From the NCBI GenBank assembly GCA_965279065.1, contig OZ257134.1, forward strand, positions 3,782,001 through 3,846,000: DNA of 64,000 bases. The letters run 5' to 3'. Below, one piece after another: positions 54,889 through 64,000 of the stretch (the first letter of the stretch is position 1; the number at the start of each line of letters is the position of its first letter). Source of the DNA: JAKAXS01 sp965279065 (GTDB taxonomy: Bacteria > Pseudomonadota > Alphaproteobacteria > Rhizobiales > Hyphomicrobiaceae). The notes beneath the pieces were generated by a model. The model saw only the letters and a program-made list of their open reading frames with translations, did not search any database and was not told the DNA's origin. The position numbers were made by a program, and so were the translations under genes.

Positions 54889-56184
54889 TCACTCACCCGC
54901 CTTCAACAAAGGCGTCTCGGCCGTGGACGCGACCGGCGGCTCGACCAGATCCAGAGAACGAATACGCTCGCCGCGCCTTGTGATCTTGCCCGCCGATGTA
55001 TCGAGCTTTTCCAGCGCCTTCACAGCCAGTTGGAAATGCTTCTCCAATTCATTGACCCGGTCCGCCAGCCGGCTCACGTCGCTCAGCAGAAAGCCGACCT
55101 CCCGCTGGATCAGTCCGGCCTGGTCGCGCATCCGCACATCCTTGATCACGGCCTGCACGGTTTGCACCGCCAGCATCAGGATGTTCGGCGCGACGATTAC
55201 GATACGTGCCCGATGCGCTCGCTGTACCAAGTCCGAGAAATGCTCGTGCAGGTCTCCGTAGATCGATTCCGACGGCACGAACATCAGCGCCGTGTCCTGC
55301 GTCTCGCCGGCAATGAGGTACTTCTCGGCGATATCGTCGATATGCCGGCCCACGGCCTCGCGCACCGCCTGCATTGCAGCCTTGGTTTCCTCGGGACCAC
55401 TTGCGGTGCGCAACGCCTCGAACCCCTCGAGAGGAAATTTGCTGTCGATCACCAGCGGCGCCGGCGTATTCGGAAGGCGGATCACGCAGTCCGGCCGTTT
55501 GCCGTTAGACAATGTCGGCTGGAATTCGTAGGACCCCGAGGGTAACGCATCGCGGATGATGGTTTCCATCCGCACCTGGCCGAAGGCGCCACGTGCTTGC
55601 TTGTTGGACAGCACGCCCTGCAACGAGATCACCTCGGACGACAGGTGCGCCAGGCTCTGGCGCGCGTCGTCGATCACGGCCAGCCGCTCGTTGAGACTAG
55701 ATAGGCTCTCGCTCGTGCGCCGGCCCTCGGCCGCAAGGCTGTCGCCGACGCGGCTGGTGACGCCGTCGAGGGTCTGCGCCAGATGCCGCTGCAGACTGTC
55801 GATGCGTTCGCTCATGCGCGCCACCGTATCGCCGGTCTGACGCTGCGTATCGAGCAGGCTTTCCGTGAAGCGGCGGCCAAACCCGTCCATCGACTGGGCC
55901 AGCACCTGTGCCTGCTCCATCTGCCGCTGCGCCGAGACTTCCGCCATGGCCGTAAGCCGGCCCTTGATCTCGGCGAACTGCATCTCCGCCACCGAGCGCA
56001 TGTCGCGCATTTCGTCACGCGACTGCCGCCGGCGCCGCCCGCCCGCAATGACGACGGCCACCGCCAGTGCCATCACGATCGCAACGCCGAGCCACACGAG
56101 CCCCAGCTGCCCGTCACCCGACTGCAGATAGCCGGCCAACTGGTTGGCCAAGTCCGTGAAGCTTTGAACCTGTGTGTTCGACAT
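54889..56184 (-). CDS. rmuC: DNA recombination protein RmuC
   Basis: A 431-aa protein with an N-terminal membrane anchor (LGLVWLGVAIVMALAVAVVI at about residues 26-46), a long coiled coil (about 55-180) and the RmuC nuclease-like core: QARGAFGQVRMETIIRDALP, VIDSKFPLEGFEAL and LMFVPSESIYGDLHEH. In E. coli it limits rearrangements at inverted repeats. It is convergent with the ABC transporter genes, 47 bases apart. Confidence 0.94.
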   Translation of the reverse strand: MSNTQVQSFTDLANQLAGYLQSGDGQLGLVWLGVAIVMALAVAVVIAGGRRRRQSRDEMRDMRSVAEMQFAEIKGRLTAMAEVSAQRQMEQAQVLAQSMDGFGRRFTESLLDTQRQTGDTVARMSERIDSLQRHLAQTLDGVTSRVGDSLAAEGRRTSESLSSLNERLAVIDDARQSLAHLSSEVISLQGVLSNKQARGAFGQVRMETIIRDALPSGSYEFQPTLSNGKRPDCVIRLPNTPAPLVIDSKFPLEGFEALRTASGPEETKAAMQAVREAVGRHIDDIAEKYLIAGETQDTALMFVPSESIYGDLHEHFSDLVQRAHRARIVIVAPNILMLAVQTVQAVIKDVRMRDQAGLIQREVGFLLSDVSRLADRVNELEKHFQLAVKALEKLDTSAGKITRRGERIRSLDLVEPPVASTAETPLLKAGE

Positions 56185-56269
56185 GCATCAATCGATAGCT
56201 GATTCGTCCCGCAAAGTCGGCGAACTGATAGCAACCCACCGAGTCGAAGCGATGGCAGGTCCGGCCGCC

Positions 56270-57283
56270 TCACCAACCTTCGATCGTGATCTTCCCGATT
56301 GCACTGCCGTTCTCCAGCGCCTTATGCGCGCCACGCAGGTTTTCGGCATTAATCGGCGTCATCGCCGCGTTGGCAGTCGTACGCAGCGTGCCGTCATCGA
56401 TCCACGCCGATACCTTGTTCAGCAGCTTGTGCTGCTCGATCATGTCGGACGTTTGGTGCGTCGAACGCGTGAACATGCTCTCCCACGCGATTCTGACCGA
56501 CTTTGCCTTCGCCGGCACCAGGTTGAGCGGCCGAGTATTGTCCACGATCAGCGCAATCGTCCCCTGTGGTTTCACGAGATCGACGGCCGACGGCCAGTGC
56601 TGGTCGGTATCGTTGAAGACCGCAACATTGTCCACGTGCGTCAGCCCCAGAGCCTCGAGCTGCGGCCGCAGCGGCAGGCGATGGTTGATGACGTGATCGG
56701 CCCCAAGCTTTCGCACCCAGTCCTTGGTCTCCGGCCGCGACGCCGTCGTCACGACGATCTGTCCGGCAATCTTCGCCAGCTGGATCGCCATCGAGCCGAC
56801 GCCACCGGCACCACCGATGATGAGCAAGGTCTTGCCTGCATCGCCTCCTGCCACGTCGAGACCGATGCGATCGAACAGCACCTCATAGGCCGTGATCGAT
56901 GTCAGCGGCAACGCCGCGGCGTCGGCAAAACCCAGCGACTTCGGTTTGCGCCCTACCAGGCGTTCATCCACCAGGTGAAACTCGCTGTTCGTTCCCGGCC
57001 GCGTGATGTCGCCGGCGTAGAACACCTCATCGCCCACCTTGAACAGCGTGACGTCCGGGCCGATCGCCTCGACGACGCCCGCAGCGTCGTACCCCAGCAC
57101 CCGCGGCTCCGCCTCGACCTTGTCCTTCGGCGCCCGCACTTTGGTGTCGACCGGGTTGACCGCAATCGCCCGCACGTTGACGAGGAGATCCCGGCCGGTC
57201 GGCTGGGGCCTCGGCAGCAGGACATCGGTCAGCGACTCGGGATCGTCGATGGGAAGGTAGCGGGTCAGCGCAACAGCTTTCAT
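56270..57283 (-). CDS. zinc-type alcohol dehydrogenase-like NAD(P)-dependent oxidoreductase
   Basis: A 337-aa medium-chain dehydrogenase/reductase starting MKAVALTRYLPIDDPESL at ATG 57283. Segments are NVRAIAVNPVDTKVR, LGYDAAGVVEAIGPDV and the Rossmann motif LLIIGGAGGVGSMAIQLAK. The catalytic zinc cysteine of true alcohol dehydrogenases is missing (NPVDTK), so it belongs to the quinone-oxidoreductase-like group. Its substrate is unknown. A short gap separates it from rmuC on the same strand. Confidence 0.9.
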   Translation of the reverse strand: MKAVALTRYLPIDDPESLTDVLLPRPQPTGRDLLVNVRAIAVNPVDTKVRAPKDKVEAEPRVLGYDAAGVVEAIGPDVTLFKVGDEVFYAGDITRPGTNSEFHLVDERLVGRKPKSLGFADAAALPLTSITAYEVLFDRIGLDVAGGDAGKTLLIIGGAGGVGSMAIQLAKIAGQIVVTTASRPETKDWVRKLGADHVINHRLPLRPQLEALGLTHVDNVAVFNDTDQHWPSAVDLVKPQGTIALIVDNTRPLNLVPAKAKSVRIAWESMFTRSTHQTSDMIEQHKLLNKVSAWIDDGTLRTTANAAMTPINAENLRGAHKALENGSAIGKITIEGW

Positions 57284-57572
57284 GGACTGGCTCTTTTGGC
57301 TCCGGATGATCTGCACCCGTTAGATTGCCCTCGTCACCAGCATTTGCAAGCAGACCGCTGGCATTCCTGAACCATGGTCAATGGTTGCCGATGCCCTCCG
57401 CCGCGGTTAGAATATCGTGATCACAATCCTCAAGCGGGCGGCCAAAGCCCGCCAGTCACGTCGTCTCCGACTGTTCCTTAAGGAACAGACCAAATTCCGC
57501 CCTCAGGTATACTGATTGTTTGGATCTGCCGGGGGAAGGTTTCGCGCCGTAACGTCGAGGAGCTGGTGCGTC

Positions 57573-58520
57573 ATGTCAGTCTATAAACTACTAGCGGGCG
57601 CGTTCGCCGTCTCGTTGGTAACATCCCCAGTCAAGGCCGCCGATCCGATCGGAGCGGCCGTAGTCGTCGTCAATCAAGTCACCGCCATGTACAATCGCGA
57701 CACGCGAACCCTGACACAGGGCGGCGACGTGCATCAGGACGAACTGATCGAGGTTGCAACCGACGCCTCGAGCGAGCTCAAACTGAACGACGAGACCAAA
57801 ATGGCTTTGGGCCCCGGCGCCAAGCTGATGCTCGACAAGTTCGTCTACGACGGCGAGAAGTCCAAAGCCAACATCGCTGTCAACCTGGTGAAGGGAGCCT
57901 TCCGCTTCGTCACCGGTGTGGCCGCCAAGCCGAGCTATGTCGTTCGCGTACCGCAGGCCTCGATCACCGTTCGCGGCACCATCTTCGACGTTTTCGTGCA
58001 GGACAACGGCATCAGCTGGCTGCTGCTGCACGAAGGCGGAGTCACGGTCTGCAACGAGCGCGGCAAATGCCGTGACCTGGATGAGCCAGGCAAACTGATC
58101 CGCATCAGCGACGGCGACGTCGGCGAGCCCTCCCGCTGGACCAATCTCAAACAGAAAACCAACTTCGACGATGCCTTTCCCTTCGTCGACAAGAAGCCAC
58201 AGGATAGCCCGCCGGTGTTGACCCGCGATGCCATCCTGATCGACATCGCACCGCCCAAGAAGGACAAGCCTCCGAAGAAGACCGATCGCGGCGACAATGA
58301 CGACAAGCCGACAAAGTCGACCAAGAAGCGCACCGAAAAGGCCAGCAAGGACGACGACAAGCCCAAGCGCAAGAAGGTCTCCCGTCGCGACGACGATGAC
58401 GACGACTATTTCGTGCCTAATGTCGGCGTCAATATTGGCATCGGTGGCTTCGGTGGCGGCCGTCGCGGCGGTCACGACGGAGGTGGCAAAGGCGGTATGG
58501 GCGGACGTGGCCGCTACTAG
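57573..58520 (+). CDS. FecR-domain exported protein
   Basis: A 315-aa protein with a signal peptide (LLAGAFAVSLVTSPVKAADP) and a FecR domain at about residues 45-190 (LKLNDETKMALGPGAKLML, VVRVPQASITVRGTIFDVFV). The C-terminal third is highly charged (KKDKPPKK repeats, a DDDDDDYF stretch) and ends Gly/Arg-rich. ATG 57573 is preceded by GAGGAG. FecR proteins of this type often sit beside CHASE2 adenylate cyclases, as here, and may be the extracytoplasmic partner. It converges with the cyclase gene, 14 bases apart. Confidence 0.87.
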   Translation: MSVYKLLAGAFAVSLVTSPVKAADPIGAAVVVVNQVTAMYNRDTRTLTQGGDVHQDELIEVATDASSELKLNDETKMALGPGAKLMLDKFVYDGEKSKANIAVNLVKGAFRFVTGVAAKPSYVVRVPQASITVRGTIFDVFVQDNGISWLLLHEGGVTVCNERGKCRDLDEPGKLIRISDGDVGEPSRWTNLKQKTNFDDAFPFVDKKPQDSPPVLTRDAILIDIAPPKKDKPPKKTDRGDNDDKPTKSTKKRTEKASKDDDKPKRKKVSRRDDDDDDYFVPNVGVNIGIGGFGGGRRGGHDGGGKGGMGGRGRY

Positions 58521-58534
58521 CCATCCGAGCGAAG

Positions 58535-60694
58535 CTAGCCAAGCCGGTGCTCGTAGACGTCGAACAACTGGCCGAGGCCGCGCGGACACAGGTCCCGCGC
58601 CTCGGCCAAAGCTTTTAGTGTTTCATCAGGGTCCACCCCGTCGAACGCTCGTAACAGCCGCACGTGCGCGGTTTTGAACGCGGCGAACTCCCGGCTGGCC
58701 GCCAGCGTTTCGTCTCCGGCCAGGGCGAAGACCCGCTCACTGCGGTCTTTGCCCCTCAGTGCAATTCGGCCGATCTCCAGAAACGCAAAATCCTGTGCTT
58801 GCGCCGCCGTCACCTCGCCGACGATGACCGGCGCCCCATAGACTTTCGTCTCGCCCTCCAGGCGCGAGGCAACGTTCACGACATCGCCCAGGATCGAATA
58901 GTCGAACCGCTGCGGCGACCCGACGTTGCCCACGACGCAGCGCCCCGTGTTGAGGCCGATGCCGATCCGCACCGGCTCGCAGCGTTCGCCCGTCTGCGAC
59001 GCTCTCGCCGCTCGCTCCCGATTGAGTTCGTCGACAGCCCCGAGCATGCGCAGCGCAGCCCGGCACGCGTGCCGGGCATGATTGTCATCGGCCACCGGCG
59101 CGTTCCAGAACGCCATCACCGCGTCGCCCATGAACTTGTCGATGGTGCCGCGCTCCTCCAGGATCACGTCGGCAATCGGCGTGAACAGCTCGTTGATAAA
59201 GCGAACCAGTCCCTCGGCATCCATCCCCTCGGAAATGCGCGAGAAACCCCGCACGTCCGAGAATAGTAGCGTAACCTCGCGTGTTTCCCCGCCGAGTTTC
59301 AGGCTGCCGGCATTCTCTGCCAGCTGTTCGACAAGCTGCGGCGCCACGTAGTGACCGAACGCCTGACGTACGTACGCGCGATCCATCTCCGCCCGGACGT
59401 AGGTGCTGAGCGACGTCGCCAGGTAGATCGTGACCAACGCCAGAGCTGGATAAATGGGATCGAACAGCAATCCACCGTGCACGAATGCGATCCACGATAG
59501 CGCCACCACTGCGGCAACCGCTGCAAGGCCCGCAACCGCCGCCAACACAGGGCCAACCCGCCGCAGCAGAAACGCGACACCGGCACCGACCGCAATCAGG
59601 AACAGCAGCTCCGCTCCGGTCGCATAGGCCGGGCGCGTGAGATGAGCCCCCGACAGCATCTGCTCCAGGGCCTGCGCATGGATCTCGACCCCGGGCACGG
59701 ACGACTGCAGGGGGGTAGCCCTGAGGTCGAGCAGTCCCGGCGCACTGGCACCGATGAAGATATGCCGTCCATTCACGGAGTCGGACGCAATCCCGTCCTC
59801 CAGAACCAGATGAGCGGAGATGAAACGTCGCGCATCGTGCGCGGCGAAATTGAGCCACAACTCACCGTTCGCGCCCGTCGGCAGGATCACGGGGCCGACC
59901 TTCACCTGCTCAATGCCCGTCTGCTGTCCGAACGCCGACAGCCCACTTCCACCCGACGCCTTCACCTGGACCGTCGACTGCTGCAGACTGACGCGCAGCG
60001 CCTCGAGCGCCAGTGAAGGATAGAGTTGATCGCCCGCCTTCACCAGCAACGGCACGCGCCGCACCACGAGATCCTGTGACGGCAGCCAGTTGACGCTGCC
60101 GAGACCCGCGGCCTTCGCCGTCAACTCCGGCAGGCTTGCTGCACCTCCTGAGAAGCCAGGCACGAACAACTTGGGATCGTCGCCTGCCGCGGCAAAGCTG
60201 GCACGCGGCGAAGGCGCCTGTGACGCCCCATCCTGCCCGACGAACCCCAGCACGACGCGGCCGCCGGCGATGGCATCGGCGAGCAACGCATCATTCGACG
60301 GCAGCTTCGCAGCCTCATCCGCCAGGACCTTCAGTTCCGGACGTCCCGCCACGAGCCTCGCCAATTCTCCCGGCGACACACGATCCGGTTCGGCCAGGAT
60401 GAGATCCAGGGAAATGGACTTGGCCCCCGCATCGCGCAGCTTCCCCACCAGCTCTGCAAGTCGTGTTCGCGGCCACGGCCACTGCCCGATGCGCTGCAGG
60501 GAAGCCGCATCGATATCGACGATCTTCACCGGCATTTCGGGATCGGCCACCCGCGGCGAAGCGCGTAGATAGCTGTCGAACACGGACAGCCGCAACCGCG
60601 CAATCGGATCCGGGTCCCACACCCGCAGCAGCACGGCCGCCGAGATCAATAGCGCCGTCAGCCAGAACTGTTGGGACGGCACCTGCCAACGCAT
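58535..60694 (-). CDS. CHASE2-domain adenylate/guanylate cyclase
   Basis: A 719-aa membrane sensor. After an N-terminal helix, residues about 35-400 form an extracytoplasmic CHASE2 domain (VKIVDIDAASLQRIGQWPWP near the start). Three membrane helices follow (LLFLIAVGAGVAFLLRR onward). The class III cyclase domain has LLFSDVRGFSRISEG with the first metal aspartate, DKFMGDAVMAFWNAPV with the second, and a DYSILGDVVNVASRLEG end. K in DKFMGD favours ATP as substrate. It should make cAMP on an envelope signal, possibly with the FecR protein. Confidence 0.93.
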   Translation of the reverse strand: MRWQVPSQQFWLTALLISAAVLLRVWDPDPIARLRLSVFDSYLRASPRVADPEMPVKIVDIDAASLQRIGQWPWPRTRLAELVGKLRDAGAKSISLDLILAEPDRVSPGELARLVAGRPELKVLADEAAKLPSNDALLADAIAGGRVVLGFVGQDGASQAPSPRASFAAAGDDPKLFVPGFSGGAASLPELTAKAAGLGSVNWLPSQDLVVRRVPLLVKAGDQLYPSLALEALRVSLQQSTVQVKASGGSGLSAFGQQTGIEQVKVGPVILPTGANGELWLNFAAHDARRFISAHLVLEDGIASDSVNGRHIFIGASAPGLLDLRATPLQSSVPGVEIHAQALEQMLSGAHLTRPAYATGAELLFLIAVGAGVAFLLRRVGPVLAAVAGLAAVAAVVALSWIAFVHGGLLFDPIYPALALVTIYLATSLSTYVRAEMDRAYVRQAFGHYVAPQLVEQLAENAGSLKLGGETREVTLLFSDVRGFSRISEGMDAEGLVRFINELFTPIADVILEERGTIDKFMGDAVMAFWNAPVADDNHARHACRAALRMLGAVDELNRERAARASQTGERCEPVRIGIGLNTGRCVVGNVGSPQRFDYSILGDVVNVASRLEGETKVYGAPVIVGEVTAAQAQDFAFLEIGRIALRGKDRSERVFALAGDETLAASREFAAFKTAHVRLLRAFDGVDPDETLKALAEARDLCPRGLGQLFDVYEHRLG

Positions 60695-60717
60695 GTGTGG
60701 GAACCCCTAGCCTGTCG

Positions 60718-62388
60718 CTACGCCGCCACCGCGCCGGGACTGTGCACGCCGACCGCCGGGCCCGCGACCGCCGCATCGTCGAAGCGCAGACCGTGATCGG
60801 CCGCGAAATGCAGCATAGCCCGCTCCGCGATCGCTGTGATCGTCAGCAGCGGATTGACGCCGAGCGATCGCGCCACGACCGATCCGTCGATCACATAGAG
60901 CCCATCGTGCACCGCCGTCGGTCCGGCCGCCGCCGTGCCGTCGAATACCTGGCACTTGTGATTGACCACGCCGTCGCTTCTCTCGCGCCCCATGCTGCAG
61001 CCACCGAGCGGATGCGCCGTCGCCGGCTGATGTCCCATCACCGAACCTGACAGCGGATTCTTGACGTAGTCTCCACCGGCGTGCCCCACGATCTCCTGCA
61101 GGGCCTTGTCGAGCCTCTGGAACACCGGCTCGTCCTTCGCACCCGGCCACACCAACTTCAACCGGTCGCCCTCCAGGACGAACCGCCCCGACGCACTATC
61201 GTGCGAAACGGCAAAGTACGTCTGCAGATGCGCGAACGGCCCGTTGTAGACACCGGCGATCAGGCTTTTCAGCGCGCCGAGAAGTCGCCCGTTCGGCACG
61301 AACAGTAGCGGCAGCACTGGCGCAAGCGCCGACGGGATGACACCTTCCTGCACGCATATCTGATGATCGAGGTGCTCGGCATCGCGGTATTCCAGCTGTC
61401 CCGAGACCGACGCGCCGATCTCTTTTTCGATCTTCGCGGGATGACCGACGCCCACGGCATCGATCGGAATCTTCGCCCCGTAGCCGAACGCGATGATGTC
61501 GCCATTGGCCGTAAAGCGTTGGCCGATACGCTCCGACAGCGCCAATCCCTGCGCCCGCGATCGCAGCATGATCTCGGCCGACCCCAGCGTTCCGGCCGCA
61601 ACAACGACGACGGTCGCTTCAAGCGCCCTCGCACCCTCCCCCGTTTCCACATGCACACGCCAACTGCCGTCACGCATCTTCTCGACGCGGTCGACCTTCA
61701 CCTCTGTGAAGATTTCCGCGCCGTGCCGCGCAGCGTCCGGCAGATAGGTCAGCGCCACGGTAGTCTTGGCGCCGACATTGCAACCGCCGCAACAGTCGCC
61801 ACACAGCGTGCAAGCCGGCTGGTCGATCCCGGCCGCGTTCACGCCGCCGTCGAAATTCACGACGATGGGTGGCGCGACGAAGTCGCGTCCCAGCGCCTGC
61901 CCTGCGCTGGCCAGCGCCTTCGCCTTCGTCATCTCCTGCGCACGCCGGTGGCTCTGCGGTCTCAACCAGCGTTGCGCCCGCGCAAATCCTTCGTCGAGCA
62001 AGCCGTCCTGCGCGATCTGACCTGGCCAGACCGCGTCGGCGAACACCCGCGCATCCGGCCGCAGCGCCACGCCCGCATTGACCAGCGAGCCACCGCCCAG
62101 CCCGCACCCAACCAGCACGTGCATGTCCTCGCCGACGCGCACGTCGAACAGCCCCGTCGCCGGCCCCGTCCGCAAATGCTTGGTAGTCACCTGCAATTCG
62201 TTCTTGAGGTCTGGAAAGCGGCCCGGAAATTCACCGGTGACGAACTCCCGCCCACGCTCCAGTACCGCAACGCCTTTTCCGGCCCGCGCCAACCGCGAAG
62301 CCGTCACGCCGCCGCCGTATCCGGAGCCCACGATGATGACGTCGTAACGGTTCTTCAGCTGGGACAAGGGTCGTGCAAGGCGTGTCAT
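60718..62388 (-). CDS. GMC-family FAD oxidoreductase (cholesterol oxidase-like)
   Basis: A 556-aa flavoprotein. The FAD-binding motif is DVIIVGSGYGGGVTASRLA at about residues 15-33, and VGCGLGGGSLVNAGVALRP near 92-110 is the second GMC signature. A cysteine-rich segment CTLCGDCCGGCNVGAKTT near residue 190 is typical of the bacterial cholesterol-oxidase-like branch. The C-terminal part has TAHPLGGCSMG and LYVIDGSVVARSLGVNPLLT with the catalytic histidine region. The alcohol substrate is unknown. Confidence 0.9.
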   Translation of the reverse strand: MTRLARPLSQLKNRYDVIIVGSGYGGGVTASRLARAGKGVAVLERGREFVTGEFPGRFPDLKNELQVTTKHLRTGPATGLFDVRVGEDMHVLVGCGLGGGSLVNAGVALRPDARVFADAVWPGQIAQDGLLDEGFARAQRWLRPQSHRRAQEMTKAKALASAGQALGRDFVAPPIVVNFDGGVNAAGIDQPACTLCGDCCGGCNVGAKTTVALTYLPDAARHGAEIFTEVKVDRVEKMRDGSWRVHVETGEGARALEATVVVVAAGTLGSAEIMLRSRAQGLALSERIGQRFTANGDIIAFGYGAKIPIDAVGVGHPAKIEKEIGASVSGQLEYRDAEHLDHQICVQEGVIPSALAPVLPLLFVPNGRLLGALKSLIAGVYNGPFAHLQTYFAVSHDSASGRFVLEGDRLKLVWPGAKDEPVFQRLDKALQEIVGHAGGDYVKNPLSGSVMGHQPATAHPLGGCSMGRERSDGVVNHKCQVFDGTAAAGPTAVHDGLYVIDGSVVARSLGVNPLLTITAIAERAMLHFAADHGLRFDDAAVAGPAVGVHSPGAVAA

Positions 62389-62482
62389 GGCGGCTCCCGA
62401 TCTGATCCTGCCTACCGCGGATCAAGGTCGGGACGCAACGCCGCCTCGTCTCATGCCTAATTTGCCTGGGGGAGACCTGCCG

Positions 62483-63826
62483 TCAGGTGCCCACAGCCAG
62501 GTCGAACAGCATCTTGAGGTTCAGCGCCACAATAACCGCAGCGATCACGGCGGCAGCAAACGTCAACCAGCGAGGGGCCACGAGTTCGCCCATTTTGGAC
62601 CTGCTTGCCGTAAACATGACCAGCGGAATGACGGCAAACGGCAATTGAAAGCTCAGCACCACCTGGCTGAGAATAAGCAGTTTCGCCGTCTCACCCTGGC
62701 CATAGAGTATGGTAACGGCCGCCGCCGGAATGATCGCCACGCCGCGCGTCACCAGCCGCCGTGCCCATGGCGCCATGCGGAAGTTGATGAACCCCTCCAT
62801 GACCGCCTGCCCCGCCAGAGTTGCCGTGACGGTAGAATTAAGGCCGCAGCACAGCAGGGCAATCGCGAATAGCGACGGCGCGAACGATGCGCCAAGCAGC
62901 GGCAACAGCAGCGTATGGGCTTCGCCAAGCTCGGCAACTTCGGTGCGTCCCGTTGCGTGGAACGTTGCGGCGGCCAGGATCAGGATCGAGGCGTTGATCA
63001 GCAGCGCGAACATCAGCGCCACGGTGGAGTCGATCGTCGCGAACTTCAGCGCCTCGCGCTTCTCGGGCACGCTGCGGCCGTAGTCGCGCGTCTGCACGAT
63101 GGCCGAATGCAGGTAGAGATTGTGCGGCATGACCGTGGCGCCGATGATGCCGAGCGCCAAATACAGCATGTGCGGATTCTTGACGATATCGGTCGTCGGC
63201 GCGAAGCCGCGGATCACGTCGCCCCACACCGGATCGGCCATCCCGATTTGCACGGCAAAGCACACCGAAATGACGCCGAGTAGCGATATGATGAGCGCCT
63301 CGATCCAGCGGAACCCCAGGTTCTGCAGCCAAAGGATCAAGAACACGTCGAGCGCTGTCAGGATCACGCCGATCTCCAGCGGAATGCCGAGCAGCAGGTT
63401 CAGGCCGATCGCCGTGCCGATCACCTCGGCCAGATCCGTGGCGACGATGGCAAGCTCGGCGAACAACCACAGCACCCACGCCACCGGCTTGGGAAAGGCA
63501 TCGCGGCAAGCCTGTGCCAGGTCGCGGCCCGTCGCAATGCCGAGGCGCGCGCACAGCGACTGCAAGATGATCGCCATGATGTTGGAAATGAGCGCGATGA
63601 CGAGCAGCGTGTAGCCGAACTTCGATCCTCCGGCCAGCGAGGTGGCCCAGTTGCCCGGATCCATGTAACCGACGGCAACCAGATAGCCGGGGCCGACGAA
63701 CGCGGCCATCTTGCGCCAGCCGCTGCCGGTGACGGGGACGCGGATGGATCGGAAGATCTCCGCGAGCGGAGGATTCTCGGACCGCGTTCGCCAACCACGG
63801 TCATCAGTCTTCACAGCCGCATCCAC
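62483..63826 (-). CDS. mntH: Nramp-family divalent metal transporter
   Basis: A 447-aa transporter with about 11 membrane spans. The metal-binding motif of helix 1 is YMDPGNWATSLAGGSKFGY with D56 and N59, and helix 6 has ATVMPHNLYLHSAIVQTRD, with the methionine that coordinates soft metals and the conserved histidine. CGLNSTVTATLAGQAVMEGF is a further family segment. Mn(II) or Fe(II) with protons is the usual cargo. A palindromic site at 63869-63885 lies 43 bases before its start and suggests metal-dependent repression. Confidence 0.95.
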   Translation of the reverse strand: MDAAVKTDDRGWRTRSENPPLAEIFRSIRVPVTGSGWRKMAAFVGPGYLVAVGYMDPGNWATSLAGGSKFGYTLLVIALISNIMAIILQSLCARLGIATGRDLAQACRDAFPKPVAWVLWLFAELAIVATDLAEVIGTAIGLNLLLGIPLEIGVILTALDVFLILWLQNLGFRWIEALIISLLGVISVCFAVQIGMADPVWGDVIRGFAPTTDIVKNPHMLYLALGIIGATVMPHNLYLHSAIVQTRDYGRSVPEKREALKFATIDSTVALMFALLINASILILAAATFHATGRTEVAELGEAHTLLLPLLGASFAPSLFAIALLCCGLNSTVTATLAGQAVMEGFINFRMAPWARRLVTRGVAIIPAAAVTILYGQGETAKLLILSQVVLSFQLPFAVIPLVMFTASRSKMGELVAPRWLTFAAAVIAAVIVALNLKMLFDLAVGT

Positions 63827-63868
63827 GACGGGTCTCCATCAAAATTCAATGATGGCACCGTACTGCAG

Positions 63869-63885
63869 TTGCAAATCATTCGCAA
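63869..63885. promoter_or_regulatory. Fur/Mur-like operator upstream of mntH
   Basis: TTGCAAATCATTCGCAA is an imperfect palindrome (TTGCnAAT/ATTTGCAA halves) that resembles boxes bound by the manganese-sensing Fur homologues (Mur) and Fur in alphaproteobacteria. Its position in the likely mntH promoter supports the call. Confidence 0.6.
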
Positions 63886-64000
63886 GAAGCGTCGTCGCCA
63901 TGCGACAATTCGATATGGGGTTATGGTCAACCGCCCGGTCCCGGGCCGCAATCTGTCGCCTTAGAAGCGGAACGGCAGACTAGTCCTGAACCTTCACGTT

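Noticed and set aside
58297..58677. A 126-codon plus-strand frame overlapping the end of the FecR gene
   Set aside because: It is an out-of-frame reading of the Lys/Asp-rich tail and extends into the antisense of the cyclase gene.

Overview
The window is GC-rich alphaproteobacterial chromosome, most likely from the order Hyphomicrobiales (the Rhizobiales). This is inferred from the protein sequences and from gene neighbourhoods: aroK-aroB, a tiny membrane protein, a large proline-rich exported protein, xerD and accA; an atpHAGDC operon without atpIBEF; and rph divergent from hrcA-grpE. No plasmid, phage structural, transposase or CRISPR genes were recognised. The genus cannot be fixed from the sequence alone.

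Layout. 1-6,500: 5' part of an Lhr-type helicase gene, a small membrane protein, aroB-aroK (shikimate pathway), then a 47-aa protein, a 786-aa exported protein and xerD in tight tandem. 6,500-9,365: an accessory stretch splitting xerD from accA, with a cupin, several very small genes, a HEPN-motif protein and about 0.9 kb of gene-free palindromic DNA. 9,365-16,500: accA, two tiny genes, then the ATP synthase F1 operon atpH-A-G-D-(zinc-ribbon-like ORF)-C on the minus strand, closed by a good terminator. 16,500-20,400: a membrane adenylate cyclase with a built-in 2Fe-2S domain, an HNH endonuclease, small genes and an AACG-rich non-coding stretch. 20,400-25,350: a minus-strand housekeeping run (rph, DUF1772, VOC, rdgB, hemW, yqaA, dsbB) with overlapping ends. 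25,600-31,600: the heat-shock block hrcA, grpE, dnaK, dnaJ with a convergent alkB. 31,600-43,700: FMN reductase, pyrF, a DNA glycosylase, gluQ, a DUF1287 protein, rsmI, a YraN protein, gshB, comM, folD, DUF167 and YggT.

43,835-51,810 is the most distinctive part. A tRNA-Ala(CGC) gene is followed by an APC permease, a Rieske oxygenase whose active site matches the quaternary-ammonium oxygenase group, its ferredoxin reductase, a LuxR-type regulator, a GlxA-like AraC regulator and a TorF-type porin. Four copies of a 21-bp motif (core GTGCCAA-N2-GACAC) lie upstream of the permease (two), the oxygenase and the AraC gene. The simplest reading is a self-contained regulon for uptake and N-demethylation or hydroxylation of a betaine-like amine; the substrate is not visible in the sequence.

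52,260-64,000: a DUF1772 protein, a YadG/YadH-type ABC exporter, rmuC, a zinc-type alcohol dehydrogenase-like reductase, a FecR protein facing a CHASE2 adenylate cyclase, a GMC oxidoreductase and an Nramp metal transporter with a Fur/Mur-like palindrome in its promoter region. All calls were made by eye; no database search was run.
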